DNA from: an uncultured Roseibium sp.
Lineage (GTDB): Bacteria; Pseudomonadota; Alphaproteobacteria; Rhizobiales; Stappiaceae
Direction of reading: 5' to 3'
Length of the DNA: 64,000 nucleotides
Assembly: GCF_963675985.1 (NCBI RefSeq)
Contig: NZ_OY780958.1
Location: forward strand, 1,488,001-1,552,000
The stretch's first letter is position 1, and every line of letters begins with the position of its first letter. This document shows positions 8,619-18,448 of the stretch, one piece after another. The translations under genes and the position numbers were made by a program. The notes under the pieces are model-generated. The model was given only the letters and a program-made list of their open reading frames with translations, was not told where the DNA came from and did no database searches.

Positions 8619-9383
8619 ATGGCAAAGGCGAGTCAGGCTGCAGAGCCGTCGATGGAGGAAATCCTCGCATCGATCCGCCGCATCATCTCGGATGAGGAAG
8701 AGCCCGGCAACGACTCCGACGACGCGCCGCAGGCATCGAACCTGGAAGACAACCCCGTAGAAATCGAGGCGGCTGACGATATGGGCGACGGGTCCGAAAT
8801 GTCCCAGGACGACCTGGACAAGCTTTTCGACATGGACGATGGCGGCGAGGAGACGACCGACATCACCGCCGATGAAGATATGGACGATATGGCCGCGGCC
8901 ATGGCGGAGGCGGATGCCGACGTCGAAGAAGCGGAAGAAGACGACGTCCTCGAGCTGACCGAAGAACTTGCGGTCGATGAGAGCGATATTGCCGTCGTCG
9001 ATCCGATGGACGACGTGCTCGTCGACAACGACATTGCATTCGTCGAGCAATCGGACGCCGAGGAAGACGAGCCGGACCTGGAAAGCATTGCGGCCGCGAT
9101 GCAGTCTCCTACAGTCGAGATGAAGACGAGTTCCGTACCGGACGACGATTTGCCGGACGTGGAAAAGGACGGCCCGCTGACTTCGGAACAGACCGGAGAA
9201 GCGGTTCATGCAGCCTTCGATAACCTGTCGCACATGTTCGTGGGAGGAAATGCCCAGACGGTCGAAGAACTGGTTCGTGACATGCTGCGCCCGATGTTGA
9301 AGGCGTGGCTCGACCAGAATCTGCCCGGTATGGTGCAGGAAATGGTGCAGAAAGAGATCCAGCGCGTGACCAGGCGGCGCTGA
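8619..9383 (+). CDS. popZ: PopZ-like DUF2497 polar organising protein
   Basis: Acidic scaffold protein that in Caulobacter forms the polar matrix anchoring ParB-parS and cell-cycle regulators. The ATG at 8619 with TGGGGG upstream gives 254 residues. The start MAKASQAAEPSMEEILASIRRII contains the conserved N-terminal client-binding helix. A long Asp/Glu-rich linker occupies residues ~25-195. The C-terminal oligomerisation helices LVRDMLRPMLKAWLDQNLP and MVQEMVQKEIQRV match the DUF2497 consensus. Its position next to valS is typical for alphaproteobacteria. The first 21 codons of a longer open frame are probably untranslated. Cellular role is inferred from the family. Confidence 0.88.
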   Translation: MAKASQAAEPSMEEILASIRRIISDEEEPGNDSDDAPQASNLEDNPVEIEAADDMGDGSEMSQDDLDKLFDMDDGGEETTDITADEDMDDMAAAMAEADADVEEAEEDDVLELTEELAVDESDIAVVDPMDDVLVDNDIAFVEQSDAEEDEPDLESIAAAMQSPTVEMKTSSVPDDDLPDVEKDGPLTSEQTGEAVHAAFDNLSHMFVGGNAQTVEELVRDMLRPMLKAWLDQNLPGMVQEMVQKEIQRVTRRR

Positions 9384-9404
9384 CCGTCCGTTACGACTGA
9401 AGCC

Positions 9405-9432
9405 AACGCCGCCGCAAAAGGCGGCGTTTTTT
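9405..9432 (+). terminator. Intrinsic terminator of popZ
   Basis: Perfect stem AACGCCGCC / GGCGGCGTT with a small GCAAAA loop, ending in TTTTTT. It lies 21 bp after the stop codon. Confidence 0.9.
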
Positions 9433-9558
9433 GTTGGATGATCGCTCCCGGACGCAAATTGGCCATTTGGCGGATTTGGCCTGTTGACTTGCCCGGTCTG
9501 TTCCGATTTACACGAGCGGTTCCAAGAAAACATCCGAATGATGCATTGAGTACCCCAT

Positions 9559-12417
9559 ATGCTTGACAAGACCTATGACGCGGCAAGCGTTGAGCCGCGG
9601 ATTTACGAAACCTGGGAAAAGGCCGGTGCCTTCAAGGCCGGCGCGGGAGCCAAGGATGGAGCCCCGTCCTACACGATCGTAATTCCGCCGCCGAACGTGA
9701 CCGGCTCGCTGCATATGGGCCATGCGCTGAACAACACGCTTCAGGACATTCTGGTCCGGTTTGAGCGCATGCGCGGAAAGGCCGTTCTCTGGCAGCCGGG
9801 CATGGATCATGCCGGTATCGCGACCCAGATGGTGGTCGAACGTCAGCTCATGGAACGCCAGGAACCAGGCCGTCGGGATATGGGCCGGGAGGCCTTCATC
9901 GAACGGGTTTGGTCCTGGAAGGAAGAATCCGGCGGCATGATCTTCAACCAGTTGAAGCGCCTCGGTGCCTCCTGCGACTGGAGCCGGGAACGGTTCACCA
10001 TGGACGAAGGGCTGTCCGAGGCGGTGCTGAAGGTCTTTGTCCAGCTTTACCGGGACGGCCTGATCTACCGCGGCAAGCGGCTGGTCAACTGGGACCCGAA
10101 ATTCGAAACCGCGATTTCCGATCTCGAAGTGGAGAACAAGGAAGTCGACGGCCATATGTGGCATTTCAAATATCCGTTGGCCGATGGTCAGACCTATGAA
10201 TATGTCGAGAAGGACGAAGACGGAAACGTGACGCTGCGCGAAACGCGCGACTACATTTCTATCGCCACGACCCGGCCGGAAACGATGCTCGGCGACGGCG
10301 CCGTTGCGGTTCATCCGTCCGATGAGCGTTACAAGCCGATCGTTGGCAAGCTGTGCGAAATCCCGGTCGGACCGAAGGAACACCGGCGCCGGATCCCGAT
10401 CATCGTGGACGATTATCCGGATCCGGATTTCGGGTCCGGTGCGGTCAAGATCACCGGCGCACACGATTTCAACGACTATCAGGTCGCGCGCCGCAACAAT
10501 ATTCCGCTCTATCGTCTCATGGATACGACCGCCTCCATGCGCGCCGATGGGCCGGCCTATGCCGAATGCTCCAACAAGGCTAAGGCGATCGTTGAGAGCG
10601 GGACGTTGCCGGATGCAGCCGAAGTCGACGCCATCAACCTGGTGCCGGACGAATACCGCGGCCTCGACCGCTATGTGGCACGTGAGCGGATCGTCGCGGC
10701 GATCAACGCCGATGGCCTGGCGGTTACCGTTACGGATGAAGACGGCAACGAAGTTCCGTTTGTCGAGAGCAAGAAGATCATGCAGCCGTTCGGCGACCGC
10801 AGCCACGTGGTCATCGAGCCGATGCTGACCGACCAATGGTTCGCGGACGCCAAGACCTTGGCCGAGCCCGCGATCGCCAGCGTTCGCGAGGATCGCACCC
10901 GGTTCGTGCCTAAAAACTGGGAAAAGACCTATTTCGACTGGATGGAGAACATCGAGCCCTGGTGTATTTCGCGCCAGCTTTGGTGGGGCCATCAGATCCC
11001 GGCCTGGTATGGACCGGACGGAGAAGTGTTCGTCGCCCATGACGAAGCGGAGGCGGCTTCACTGGCCGAGGCGCATTACGGAAAATCCGTGGAACTGACC
11101 AGGGACGAAGACGTTCTCGACACCTGGTTCTCATCCGCGCTGTGGCCGTTTTCCACCCTCGGCTGGCCGGACCAGACGCCGGAACTTCAAAAATATTTCC
11201 CGACCTCGGTTCTGATCACCGGTTTCGACATCATCTTCTTCTGGGTTGCCCGGATGATGATGTTCTCGCTGCACTTCATGAAGGAAGAGCCTTTCAAGGA
11301 CGTCTACATCCATGCCCTCGTCCGTGACGAGAAAGGGCAGAAGATGTCGAAGTCCAAGGGCAACGTCATCGATCCGCTGGCGTTGATCGAGGAATACGGC
11401 GCCGATGCCCTGCGTTTCACGCTGGCTGCTATGGCGGCCCAGGGGCGGGATATCAAGCTGGCGACCAGCCGGGTTGCCGGTTACCGCAACTTCGCGACCA
11501 AGCTCTGGAACGCTGCGCGCTTTGCGGAAATGAACGGCTGCGCCCGTGTTGAGGGGTTCGATCCGTCGGCTGCAAAGCTCACGCTCAACCGCTGGATCGC
11601 GACCGAGGTGGGGCGCTGCGTCTCTGAAGTGACCGATGCGCTGGTAGGCTATCGCTTCAACGAGGCGGCTGGCGCCGTCTATCGTTTCGTCTGGAATACC
11701 TATTGCGACTGGTTCCTGGAACTCGCCAAACCGGTCTTCAATGGTGAGGATGAAGCGGCCAAGGCGGAAACACGAGCGACCGCGGCATGGGCGCTGGACG
11801 AAGTTCTGAAGGTCTTGCATCCCTTCATGCCGTTCCTGACGGAAGAGCTGTGGGAACGCCTCGGCGAGACGGGCGTGAAAGCCGATAGCCTGCTGATGCA
11901 GGCAAACTGGCCGACCGCCGCTCTGGAAGACGCGGAGGCTGCCGGCGAAATCAACTGGCTGGTTGGCCTCATCTCCGACATCCGGTCTGTGCGTGCGGAA
12001 ATGAACGTGCCGGCCGGGGCGAAGGTGCCCGTGATGATCGTCGGTGCGGGCGAAGAAACGAAAGCCCGGATTACGGCCCATGAAGCCGCAATTCTGCGCC
12101 TCGCGCGGGCTGAAAGCATCGCGCTTGCCGATACGGCTCCGGCAGGAGCCGCGCAGATCATCGTCGGCGAAGCGACCGTCTGCCTGCCGCTTGCCGGAAT
12201 CATCGATCTGGATGCGGAACGTGGCCGCCTCGGCAAGGAAGCCGACAAGCTCGGTGGTGAAATTTCCCGGATCGAAAAGAAGCTCGGCAATCCAAAATTT
12301 GTCGAAAAGGCGCCGGAAGAGGTCGTTGAAGGCGAACGGGAGAAAATGGCGGAGTTCGCGGAACGGCTGGAAAAGGTTCAAGTCGCCTTGAAGCGACTGG
12401 CCGAAATCGGCGGATAA
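9559..12417 (+). CDS. valS: Valyl-tRNA synthetase
   Basis: Class Ia aminoacyl-tRNA synthetase that charges tRNA-Val. The 952-residue protein starts MLDKTYDAASVEPRIYETWE. The HIGH motif is present as HMGH at residues 52-55 in PPNVTGSLHMGHALNN, and KMSKS at residues 595-599. The CP1 editing region contains the signature IATTRPETMLGD and HEX-independent TGAHDFNDYQVARR. The C-terminal ~70 residues (LDAERGRLGKEADKLGGEI onward) form the Val-tRNA synthetase coiled-coil arm. Length is normal for bacterial ValRS. It appears monocistronic, between the popZ terminator and a hairpin at 12446-12483. Confidence 0.98.
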   Translation: MLDKTYDAASVEPRIYETWEKAGAFKAGAGAKDGAPSYTIVIPPPNVTGSLHMGHALNNTLQDILVRFERMRGKAVLWQPGMDHAGIATQMVVERQLMERQEPGRRDMGREAFIERVWSWKEESGGMIFNQLKRLGASCDWSRERFTMDEGLSEAVLKVFVQLYRDGLIYRGKRLVNWDPKFETAISDLEVENKEVDGHMWHFKYPLADGQTYEYVEKDEDGNVTLRETRDYISIATTRPETMLGDGAVAVHPSDERYKPIVGKLCEIPVGPKEHRRRIPIIVDDYPDPDFGSGAVKITGAHDFNDYQVARRNNIPLYRLMDTTASMRADGPAYAECSNKAKAIVESGTLPDAAEVDAINLVPDEYRGLDRYVARERIVAAINADGLAVTVTDEDGNEVPFVESKKIMQPFGDRSHVVIEPMLTDQWFADAKTLAEPAIASVREDRTRFVPKNWEKTYFDWMENIEPWCISRQLWWGHQIPAWYGPDGEVFVAHDEAEAASLAEAHYGKSVELTRDEDVLDTWFSSALWPFSTLGWPDQTPELQKYFPTSVLITGFDIIFFWVARMMMFSLHFMKEEPFKDVYIHALVRDEKGQKMSKSKGNVIDPLALIEEYGADALRFTLAAMAAQGRDIKLATSRVAGYRNFATKLWNAARFAEMNGCARVEGFDPSAAKLTLNRWIATEVGRCVSEVTDALVGYRFNEAAGAVYRFVWNTYCDWFLELAKPVFNGEDEAAKAETRATAAWALDEVLKVLHPFMPFLTEELWERLGETGVKADSLLMQANWPTAALEDAEAAGEINWLVGLISDIRSVRAEMNVPAGAKVPVMIVGAGEETKARITAHEAAILRLARAESIALADTAPAGAAQIIVGEATVCLPLAGIIDLDAERGRLGKEADKLGGEISRIEKKLGNPKFVEKAPEEVVEGEREKMAEFAERLEKVQVALKRLAEIGG

Positions 12418-12445
12418 AAGCATCCATTCCGTGATTTGCTTTGGA

Positions 12446-12484
12446 AAGGCCCGGTAAGGACGCTTGTCTTTTCCGGGCCTTATT
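12446..12484 (+). terminator. Probable terminator of valS
   Basis: AAGGCCCGG pairs with CCGGGCCTT across an 18-base loop, followed by ATT. The stem is perfect but the T tract is short. Confidence 0.6.
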
Positions 12485-12581
12485 CCGATGTTAGACGCCT
12501 ACGCGCTTGAAGGATTTCAACGGGACGCGGACGAAGACAATGAAGTGGCGGCTTGAGCCGAAGCGACAACCAAGGATGATC

Positions 12582-13112
12582 ATGAAGAAGTTCTCCGGAT
12601 ATCTGGCTCTTGCGGGACTGTCGCTGGTCATGGCCGGTTCAGTCGCATCCCATGCCCAGGAAGCGGAGAAAATTTCCAACCCGGTAGCCGTCTTCTCGGG
12701 CCTCGACAAGATCACCGGGCGGATCATTTCCTTCGACGTTTATATCGGCGAGACGGTGCAGTTCGGTGCGCTTCAGGTCACGCCCAGGGTCTGTCACACC
12801 CGGCCGGCGACCGAGAACCCCCTGACGACGGCCTTTGTCCAGGTGGATGAAATCACGCTGAACAACGAGGTTCGACGGATTTTTTCCGGCTGGATGTTTG
12901 CCGACAGCCCCGGTCTGAATGCCGTGGAACATCCCGTCTATGACGTCTGGCTGACGGGCTGCAAGCTTGCTTCCACCGTACCGCCGCCGGCCGACTATTC
13001 CGGTCCTCCGATCCAGGAGGGCGCTGAAGAAGGCCAGGATCCGCTGGCCGGCCCGGACGACGGCGTCGACGTCGGTCCCGGAGTGCCAAGGAAAAAGCCG
13101 TTCCAGGAATGA
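12582..13112 (+). CDS. Exported DUF2155 family protein
   Basis: Conserved alphaproteobacterial periplasmic protein of unknown function. The ATG at 12582 with AAGGA six bases upstream is chosen over earlier in-frame starts. It gives a 176-residue precursor starting MKKFSGYLALAGLSLVMAG, with a signal peptide ending near SHAQ. The mature domain contains the DUF2155 core: AVFSGLDKITGRI, GETVQFGALQVTPRVCHTRP and VFDVWLTGC-like VYDVWLTGCK with conserved cysteines. The C-terminal tail is Pro/Asp/Gly-rich. It faces aat-accC-accB on the other strand, a neighbourhood conserved in Rhizobiales. Confidence 0.85.
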   Translation: MKKFSGYLALAGLSLVMAGSVASHAQEAEKISNPVAVFSGLDKITGRIISFDVYIGETVQFGALQVTPRVCHTRPATENPLTTAFVQVDEITLNNEVRRIFSGWMFADSPGLNAVEHPVYDVWLTGCKLASTVPPPADYSGPPIQEGAEEGQDPLAGPDDGVDVGPGVPRKKPFQE

Positions 13113-13178
13113 TCCGTATCTGATCAGGCGCGGGGGTAATGTGAGGTCAGGGCGTGGCGGAACATCGGCCGGCCTGCT

Positions 13179-13859
13179 TCAATTGGCCTGCCACTTCTCC
13201 AGGACATCCAGCACGTCCGCGCCGGTGGCGTTGGTCGGAAAGGCCAGGAAATCGCCTTCCAGCTGCAGAGCTTCGTTCAGCAGGCGGGTATACTCTGCCT
13301 GCGGGACCTCGATCGCACCGAACTTGCTCAGGTGATCGGTCACGAACTGGGTGTCGAGCAGGGTGTAACCGCCAACGACCATCCGCGCGACCAGATGGGC
13401 AAGGCATACCTTGGAGGCATCGGTCGACCGGGTGAACATGCTTTCGCCGAAGAAGGCGCCATTCAGTGCGACGCCATATAGACCGCCGACCAGTTCCCCG
13501 TCCTGCCAGGCTTCAACCGTATGGCAGTAGCCCATTTCGAAAAGTTCACCATAAAGACGGCGGATTTCCCGGTTGATCCAGGTTTTCCTGCGGCCCGGCA
13601 TCGGGGCCGCGCAGGCGTCGATTACCGCCTGGAAGTCGGTGCTGATGCGGATTTCGAAGATGTCTGACCGGATCGTGCGCCGGAGCCTGCGGGGCAGGTG
13701 AAAACTGTCAAGCGGCAGGACGCCGCGGCGTTCCGGCTCGAGCCAGAACAGTCCGGCATCCTCTGCCGATTCGGCCATGGGAAACAGGCCGCAGGCATAG
13801 GCTTTCAAAAGCACCTGCGGCGTTATTTCCATAACGATGTCGTCGCTGTGACCCGCCAT
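13179..13859 (-). CDS. aat: Leucyl/phenylalanyl-tRNA--protein transferase
   Basis: N-end-rule enzyme that transfers Leu or Phe from tRNA to proteins with N-terminal Arg or Lys, marking them for ClpAP. The 226-residue protein has the family blocks [92 protein letters not shown] and [14 protein letters not shown]. The ATG at 13859 has GAAGGAAG upstream; an in-frame ATG at 13832 also fits family alignments. It lies 36 bp downstream of accC and is probably in the same operon. Confidence 0.95.
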   Translation of the reverse strand: MAGHSDDIVMEITPQVLLKAYACGLFPMAESAEDAGLFWLEPERRGVLPLDSFHLPRRLRRTIRSDIFEIRISTDFQAVIDACAAPMPGRRKTWINREIRRLYGELFEMGYCHTVEAWQDGELVGGLYGVALNGAFFGESMFTRSTDASKVCLAHLVARMVVGGYTLLDTQFVTDHLSKFGAIEVPQAEYTRLLNEALQLEGDFLAFPTNATGADVLDVLEKWQAN

Positions 13860-13895
13860 TCAAGGCACTTCCTTCAAGGACAAAGCCCAGATGGG

Positions 13896-15242
13896 TCAGT
13901 CGGCTTTCCCGGCCAGATATTTCTCCAGCCAGTGAATGTCGTACTGACCGTTCGCGATGTCCTGATTGTCCACCAAATCGCGGAACAGCGGAAGGGTGGA
14001 CTTCACCTCGTCAACCACGAATTCGTCGAGGCACCGGCGCAGACGCATCATGCATTCCACCCGGTTGCGGCCGTGAACGATCAGCTTGCCGATCAGGCTG
14101 TCGTAAAAGGGTGGGATCTTGTAGCCCTGATAGACGCCGGAATCGACACGTACGCCCAAGCCACCCGGCGGATGATAATAGGTGATCATGCCGGGCGAGG
14201 GCGCGAATGTGCGCGGGTCCTCGGCATTGATCCGGCATTCGATGGCATGGCCTTCGAACCTGATGTCGTCCTGGGTCATGTCGAGGCTGCCGCCGGCGGC
14301 AATGCGGATCTGTTCATTGACCAGATCGATGCCGGTGATCATTTCCGTAACCGGGTGTTCCACCTGCAGGCGGGTGTTCATTTCGATGAAATAGAACTCG
14401 CCGTTTTCATAGAGAAATTCGACCGTGCCGACGCCCCGGTACTTCAGTTTGCGCATGGCATTGGCGACGATTTCGCCGATCTTGTTGCGCTGTTCCGTGT
14501 TGAGGCAGGGGGAGGGCGCTTCTTCGAGCACCTTCTGATGGCGGCGCTGCAGCGAGCAGTCGCGTTCGCCCAGATGGATGGCATTGCCCTGGCCGTCACC
14601 CAGCACCTGGATCTCGATGTGGCGCGGCTGGCCGAGGTATTTTTCCATATAGAGCGCGTCGTCGCCGAAGGCAGCCTTGGCTTCCGCCCTGGCCGTGGAC
14701 AGCGCTGAATCGAGATCGGCCTCGGTCGGCGCGACCTTCATGCCGCGACCGCCGCCACCGGCCGCCGCCTTGACCAGCACCGGATATCCGATTTCCCGGG
14801 CGATTGCATGGGCATCGTCACTGGGCGTGACCGCACCGTCCGAACCGGGCACCACCGGAATGCCAAGATCCCTGGCGGTCTGCTTGGCCTGAATCTTGTC
14901 GCCCATGATCCGGATGTGTTCGGAGGTCGGGCCGATAAAGACAATGTTGTGCGCTTCGAGGATTTCGGCGAAGCGGGCATTTTCGGACAGGAAGCCGTAG
15001 CCCGGGTGAACCGCGTCGGCGCCGGTGATTTCACAGGCGGCCAGAAGCTGCGGAATATTGAGGTAGCTGTCTCGTGCAGCGGGCGGCCCGATGCACACAC
15101 TTTCATCGGCGAGGCGGACATGCATGGCATTTGCATCCGCCGTGGAATGAACGGCTACGGTGGAAATGCCCAGTTCCTTGCAGGCACGCAGGATACGCAA
15201 GGCAATTTCGCCGCGATTGGCAATGAGGATCTTGGAGAACAT
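13896..15242 (-). CDS. accC: Acetyl-CoA carboxylase, biotin carboxylase subunit
   Basis: ATP-grasp enzyme that carboxylates the biotin on AccB, the first half-reaction of malonyl-CoA synthesis. The 448 residues match the usual length. Domain order: N-terminal preATP-grasp [23 protein letters not shown]-grasp with the glycine loop [33 protein letters not shown], and [22 protein letters not shown] with the catalytic metal ligands and Arg. The biotin carboxylase C-terminal domain then follows. It sits 14 bp downstream of accB in the classical accB-accC operon, here followed by aat. Confidence 0.98.
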   Translation of the reverse strand: MFSKILIANRGEIALRILRACKELGISTVAVHSTADANAMHVRLADESVCIGPPAARDSYLNIPQLLAACEITGADAVHPGYGFLSENARFAEILEAHNIVFIGPTSEHIRIMGDKIQAKQTARDLGIPVVPGSDGAVTPSDDAHAIAREIGYPVLVKAAAGGGGRGMKVAPTEADLDSALSTARAEAKAAFGDDALYMEKYLGQPRHIEIQVLGDGQGNAIHLGERDCSLQRRHQKVLEEAPSPCLNTEQRNKIGEIVANAMRKLKYRGVGTVEFLYENGEFYFIEMNTRLQVEHPVTEMITGIDLVNEQIRIAAGGSLDMTQDDIRFEGHAIECRINAEDPRTFAPSPGMITYYHPPGGLGVRVDSGVYQGYKIPPFYDSLIGKLIVHGRNRVECMMRLRRCLDEFVVDEVKSTLPLFRDLVDNQDIANGQYDIHWLEKYLAGKAD

Positions 15243-15256
15243 CGCGGATGCGCTCC

Positions 15257-15724
15257 TTATTCGACGATGATGAGGGGTTCGCCGAATTCGACCGGCTGTG
15301 CGTCTTCCACGAGGACCTGCTTGACGGTCCCGGACTTGGTTGCCGGAATGTGGTTCATGGTTTTCATGGCCTCAATGATCATGATTGTCTGGCCTTCGGA
15401 CACCTTGTCGCCGATCTCGACGTAATTCTTGGCGCCCGGTTCCGGCGCCAGATAGGCGGTGCCGACCATCGGGGAGGTTATCGTGCCCGGATGCGGACCG
15501 GTTTCGGCGGCAGGGGCTACAGGGGCCGCCGCAGGCGCTGCGGCAGGAGCCGGGGCGGCCGCAGAAGCGGTCATCGTGACCGGAGCATCGATGTGCAACT
15601 GGCGGGCGACCCGAATACGGAAATCGGCCTTTTCCAGTTCAATCTCGGACAGGTTGGTCTCATCGAGAAGGAGTGCAAGGTCGCGGATCAGGTCCGTTTC
15701 AGATTTCTTTTTATCTTGTGACAT
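15257..15724 (-). CDS. accB: Acetyl-CoA carboxylase biotin carboxyl carrier protein
   Basis: Small carrier that holds biotin for AccC and AccAD. The 155-residue protein has an N-terminal helix ([24 protein letters not shown]), then an Ala/Pro-rich flexible linker at residues ~52-78 ([10 protein letters not shown]), and a C-terminal biotinyl domain. The biotinylated lysine is in [13 protein letters not shown]; the MKT variant of the common MKM is frequent in alphaproteobacteria. The expected accBC operon order is kept. The gene often upstream, aroQ, is absent, and a DsbA-like gene takes its place. Confidence 0.97.
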   Translation of the reverse strand: MSQDKKKSETDLIRDLALLLDETNLSEIELEKADFRIRVARQLHIDAPVTMTASAAAPAPAAAPAAAPVAPAAETGPHPGTITSPMVGTAYLAPEPGAKNYVEIGDKVSEGQTIMIIEAMKTMNHIPATKSGTVKQVLVEDAQPVEFGEPLIIVE

Positions 15725-15845
15725 TTCTCAGGACTTTCCTGGTTCTGGTCGTTAGGGCGCATCGTTTCGGTGTCTCGTTCCGCAAACCAATGCTGCCTTC
15801 ATGAAGTGCGCCAGCGTGTCTGGAACATCAGCGCAAAAACTCGAT

Positions 15846-15870
15846 GGTCCGGCATCATTTCAGCCGGACC
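15846..15870. other. Perfect stem-loop between the DsbA-like gene and accB
   Basis: GGTCCGGC and GCCGGACC pair perfectly around a 9-base loop, with no T-run on either side. A related GGACCGGACC motif sits at 15921-15930. It lies in the 220-bp gap upstream of accB. It could be a weak terminator of the upstream gene or part of the accB leader. No further function can be read. Confidence 0.4.
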
Positions 15871-15947
15871 AATTCCATGCACCTTATAAGGAGTCAACAG
15901 GATAAGGAAAAGACCTGATTGGACCGGACCTTATCGAGAAACAAGAT

Positions 15948-16748
15948 TCAGCAGGTCGTCTCGCCGCAGTTTTTCAAAGCGTCGATCTTCGCTTTCAATT
16001 GAGCGTAGCCGACGGCGCCGGGAATGACTTCATCTCCAATCACATAGGATGGAGTTCCGGTCAATCCGAGGCGGTTGGCAAGGGTGTAGGATTCCTCAAT
16101 CGTCTGATCGTTTTCGCCTGTGGACATAGCGTTGGCGATCTCTTCGGCAGACAAGCCGGCATCGGTTGCCGCCTTCAGGGCGCTGTCCTTGTTGGCCCGG
16201 CCCCGGGTCATGAGCAAAGCCTGATGGAAATCGGCATATTTCTCCGGAGCAAGCGTGTTGACCGCGACGGCGACTTTCGCGGCTTCAAGCGAACCTTCCC
16301 CAAGAACGGGAAACTCCTTCAGGACCATGCGCAGCTCAGGCTCTTCTTCCAGGAGCCTTGCCATATCCGCATGGGCACGTTTGCAATACCCGCAGTTGTA
16401 GTCGAAGAATTCGACCAGGGTGACAGACCCCTTCGGATTTCCGAGGACGACCTGTCGCGCGGAGTTGAACAGAATATCGGAAGATTCATTCAGGGCGCTT
16501 TTTCTCGCCGCTTCCTCTGCTGCCTTTTGACGCCGATCCAGTTCCGTCAGGGCTTCGGCAATCACTTCCGGGTTCTGAACCAGGTATTCGCGCACGATCT
16601 TTTCAATTGCGCCGCGGTCCATGTCTTCGGCCGCCGCATTGCGGACACCGAACAAGACAGCGGACAGCGCCAGGAGCGCGCTCAGGGCCAGTACGGTCAG
16701 CCGAATGGCGGCAGATGGGGCGCTGATTGCGCGTGATTGAATGGACAT
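15948..16748 (-). CDS. DsbA/Com1-like periplasmic thiol oxidoreductase
   Basis: Predicted periplasmic disulfide enzyme of the DsbA superfamily. The start at 16748 follows a strong AGGAGA ribosome site. The 266-residue precursor has an uncleaved or signal segment LTVLALSALLALSAVLFG ending near NAAAEDM. A helical N-terminal region (KIVREYLVQNPEVIAEALTEL) is typical of ScsC/Com1 proteins. The thioredoxin-fold active site is FFDYNCGYCKRAHAD (CxxC = CGYC), with the cis-Pro loop GTPSYVIGD. A second Cys pair, CGETTC, closes the C-terminus. It is downstream of the M48 protease gene, 76 bp apart. Confidence 0.9.
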   Translation of the reverse strand: MSIQSRAISAPSAAIRLTVLALSALLALSAVLFGVRNAAAEDMDRGAIEKIVREYLVQNPEVIAEALTELDRRQKAAEEAARKSALNESSDILFNSARQVVLGNPKGSVTLVEFFDYNCGYCKRAHADMARLLEEEPELRMVLKEFPVLGEGSLEAAKVAVAVNTLAPEKYADFHQALLMTRGRANKDSALKAATDAGLSAEEIANAMSTGENDQTIEESYTLANRLGLTGTPSYVIGDEVIPGAVGYAQLKAKIDALKNCGETTC

Positions 16749-16824
16749 CTTGATCTCCTAAAGCCGCTTGTCTTCACGGCTGTCTAGACATTTGGCGCTC
16801 GGCATCGGGCCGATCAGAAGTGGA

Positions 16825-18294
16825 TCAGCGTTTCCCGAGGTTCGGCGGTTTGTAGGACACAATATCATCAGCTTGAAGCCATGCAGGTGTTCCGCGCTTC
16901 AATTTCTTTTGAGCACGGGCCGCATATCGTTTCGCAGCCCCGAAATCGCCTGCGACCATCAGCCCTTTCGCGGTTGAAAGGTCGGCGTCCGCCTGTTTGC
17001 CCTGACGGGCCTGAGCGATGGCGAGCTGGCTGAAGCCGATCCGCGAATTCGGGTCCTGCTGGATCCCTTTGCGCAGAATGCGTTCGGCTTCCGGGAGCAC
17101 GGAGGGGTTGTTGGAGCCGACGAGGGCATAGCCGAGCCAGATCAGGAGCAGTCCTTCGTTCGGTCGGAGCGAAACCGCCTTGCGGAAAGGCGCAACGGCC
17201 GCTTTGGGATTGCCGCCCTCCAGAAGGACCTGTCCCTTGAGCTCATAAAGATACGGATTGTTGGGAAGTTGGCGGATCAGTGCGTCAACATCCCTGATCG
17301 CATCCCGACGCCGGGTTTTCATGGCGGCGATGGCTCGGGCATATTGAGCGGGCAGGCTGGTGTCGGAGCGGGGATAAGCGCGTGCGACCGCATTGGGGTG
17401 GCTGGTAAAGGCGAACAGTTTCGCCTTCACCATATCATGCCGGAACTGGAGGGACGCCGGATCCTTCTTGTTGAAATACGGGCTCTGTTTGGCCGCCGTC
17501 TCCATCGAACGATAGCGATCCCTGGCCATAGGGTGGCTGATCGCGTACGGATCGACAAATTTAGCGGAGAACATCTGTTCATCGGCGAAGCGCCGGAACG
17601 TCGTCAACATCCCCCGGGCGCTTTGTCCGGTCGCCTTGAGATACCTTAGCGCTGCCTTGTCGGCTGCGGCTTCCTGGCCGCGCCGGTAGGCGAGAAAAGA
17701 GCGTTGCCCGACCGCGGCACCGCCCGCGGCGGCGGCCATGCCGCCCTGCGAGATGCCTCCGGATCCGGATGTGGCACCGGCTGCGATGGCGCCGGCACCC
17801 AGGAGCATCCCGATCACGGACATGATGGCCGCATTCGCGGCCGCACTGCGCAGCTGTACCAGATGGCGACCGGCTATATGGCCGGTTTCGTGGGCAATCA
17901 CGCCGATAACTTCGTTCGGCGTGTCCGATTCCATCAGAACGCCGACATTGATGAACATGCGTCCGGAATCGGGAACGAAAGCGTTATAGCTTTTGTCATT
18001 CACGAGAATGATGTCCGGCTTCGAACTGGCGATGCCGGCCGCCTTGAAGATCGGCAAGGCGTAGTCCCGCAGGAGCTCTTCCGTCTCCGCATCGCGGACC
18101 AGCGGAATTTTCCTGCCCTGCGCCTGGGCGGGGGCGGAGAGGAACGGAAACGACACAGCAAGGGCCATCGTCGCTTTGATGACCCTGCTGCCGACCGTTC
18201 GACCGCGTCGGAGGGACCGTCGGTTTTGAGGAACGCAGTTCGGTTTCCCGCTGCGTCCAGCTGATGGCACAAGCATTTCCGGTCGGCCGTTCAA
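16825..18294 (-). CDS. M48 family periplasmic metalloprotease with TPR repeats (BepA-like)
   Basis: Zinc protease related to BepA/YfgC, which in E. coli assists or degrades outer membrane proteins such as LptD. From a TTG at 18294, preceded by GGGAG at a 6-base spacing, the protein is 489 residues; ATG at 18276 is an alternative. The signal peptide is around residues 38-59 (IKATMALAVSFPFLSAPAQAQ). The zinc motif HETGH is at residues 135-139 in VIGVIAHETGHIAGRH, with the third ligand region QEAAADKAALRYL. Residues ~330-470 carry TPR-like helices (PYLYELKGQVLLEGGNPKAA and NEGLLLIWLGYALV). The partner DsbA-like gene is directly downstream. Confidence 0.9.
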   Translation of the reverse strand: MNGRPEMLVPSAGRSGKPNCVPQNRRSLRRGRTVGSRVIKATMALAVSFPFLSAPAQAQGRKIPLVRDAETEELLRDYALPIFKAAGIASSKPDIILVNDKSYNAFVPDSGRMFINVGVLMESDTPNEVIGVIAHETGHIAGRHLVQLRSAAANAAIMSVIGMLLGAGAIAAGATSGSGGISQGGMAAAAGGAAVGQRSFLAYRRGQEAAADKAALRYLKATGQSARGMLTTFRRFADEQMFSAKFVDPYAISHPMARDRYRSMETAAKQSPYFNKKDPASLQFRHDMVKAKLFAFTSHPNAVARAYPRSDTSLPAQYARAIAAMKTRRRDAIRDVDALIRQLPNNPYLYELKGQVLLEGGNPKAAVAPFRKAVSLRPNEGLLLIWLGYALVGSNNPSVLPEAERILRKGIQQDPNSRIGFSQLAIAQARQGKQADADLSTAKGLMVAGDFGAAKRYAARAQKKLKRGTPAWLQADDIVSYKPPNLGKR

Positions 18295-18448
18295 AAGGCT
18301 CTCCCATCTTGGCGGGTTCGGACTTCTGGCTTCGTATGTGAGTATGGGAGGTCGTTATACAAGGTCAAGTCGCCGCACGCGTATACATTTTGGCAAGACA
18401 GATGCTAAAAGGCCGATGTGTTTTTTGTGCAATGCAATGGAGGTGTGA

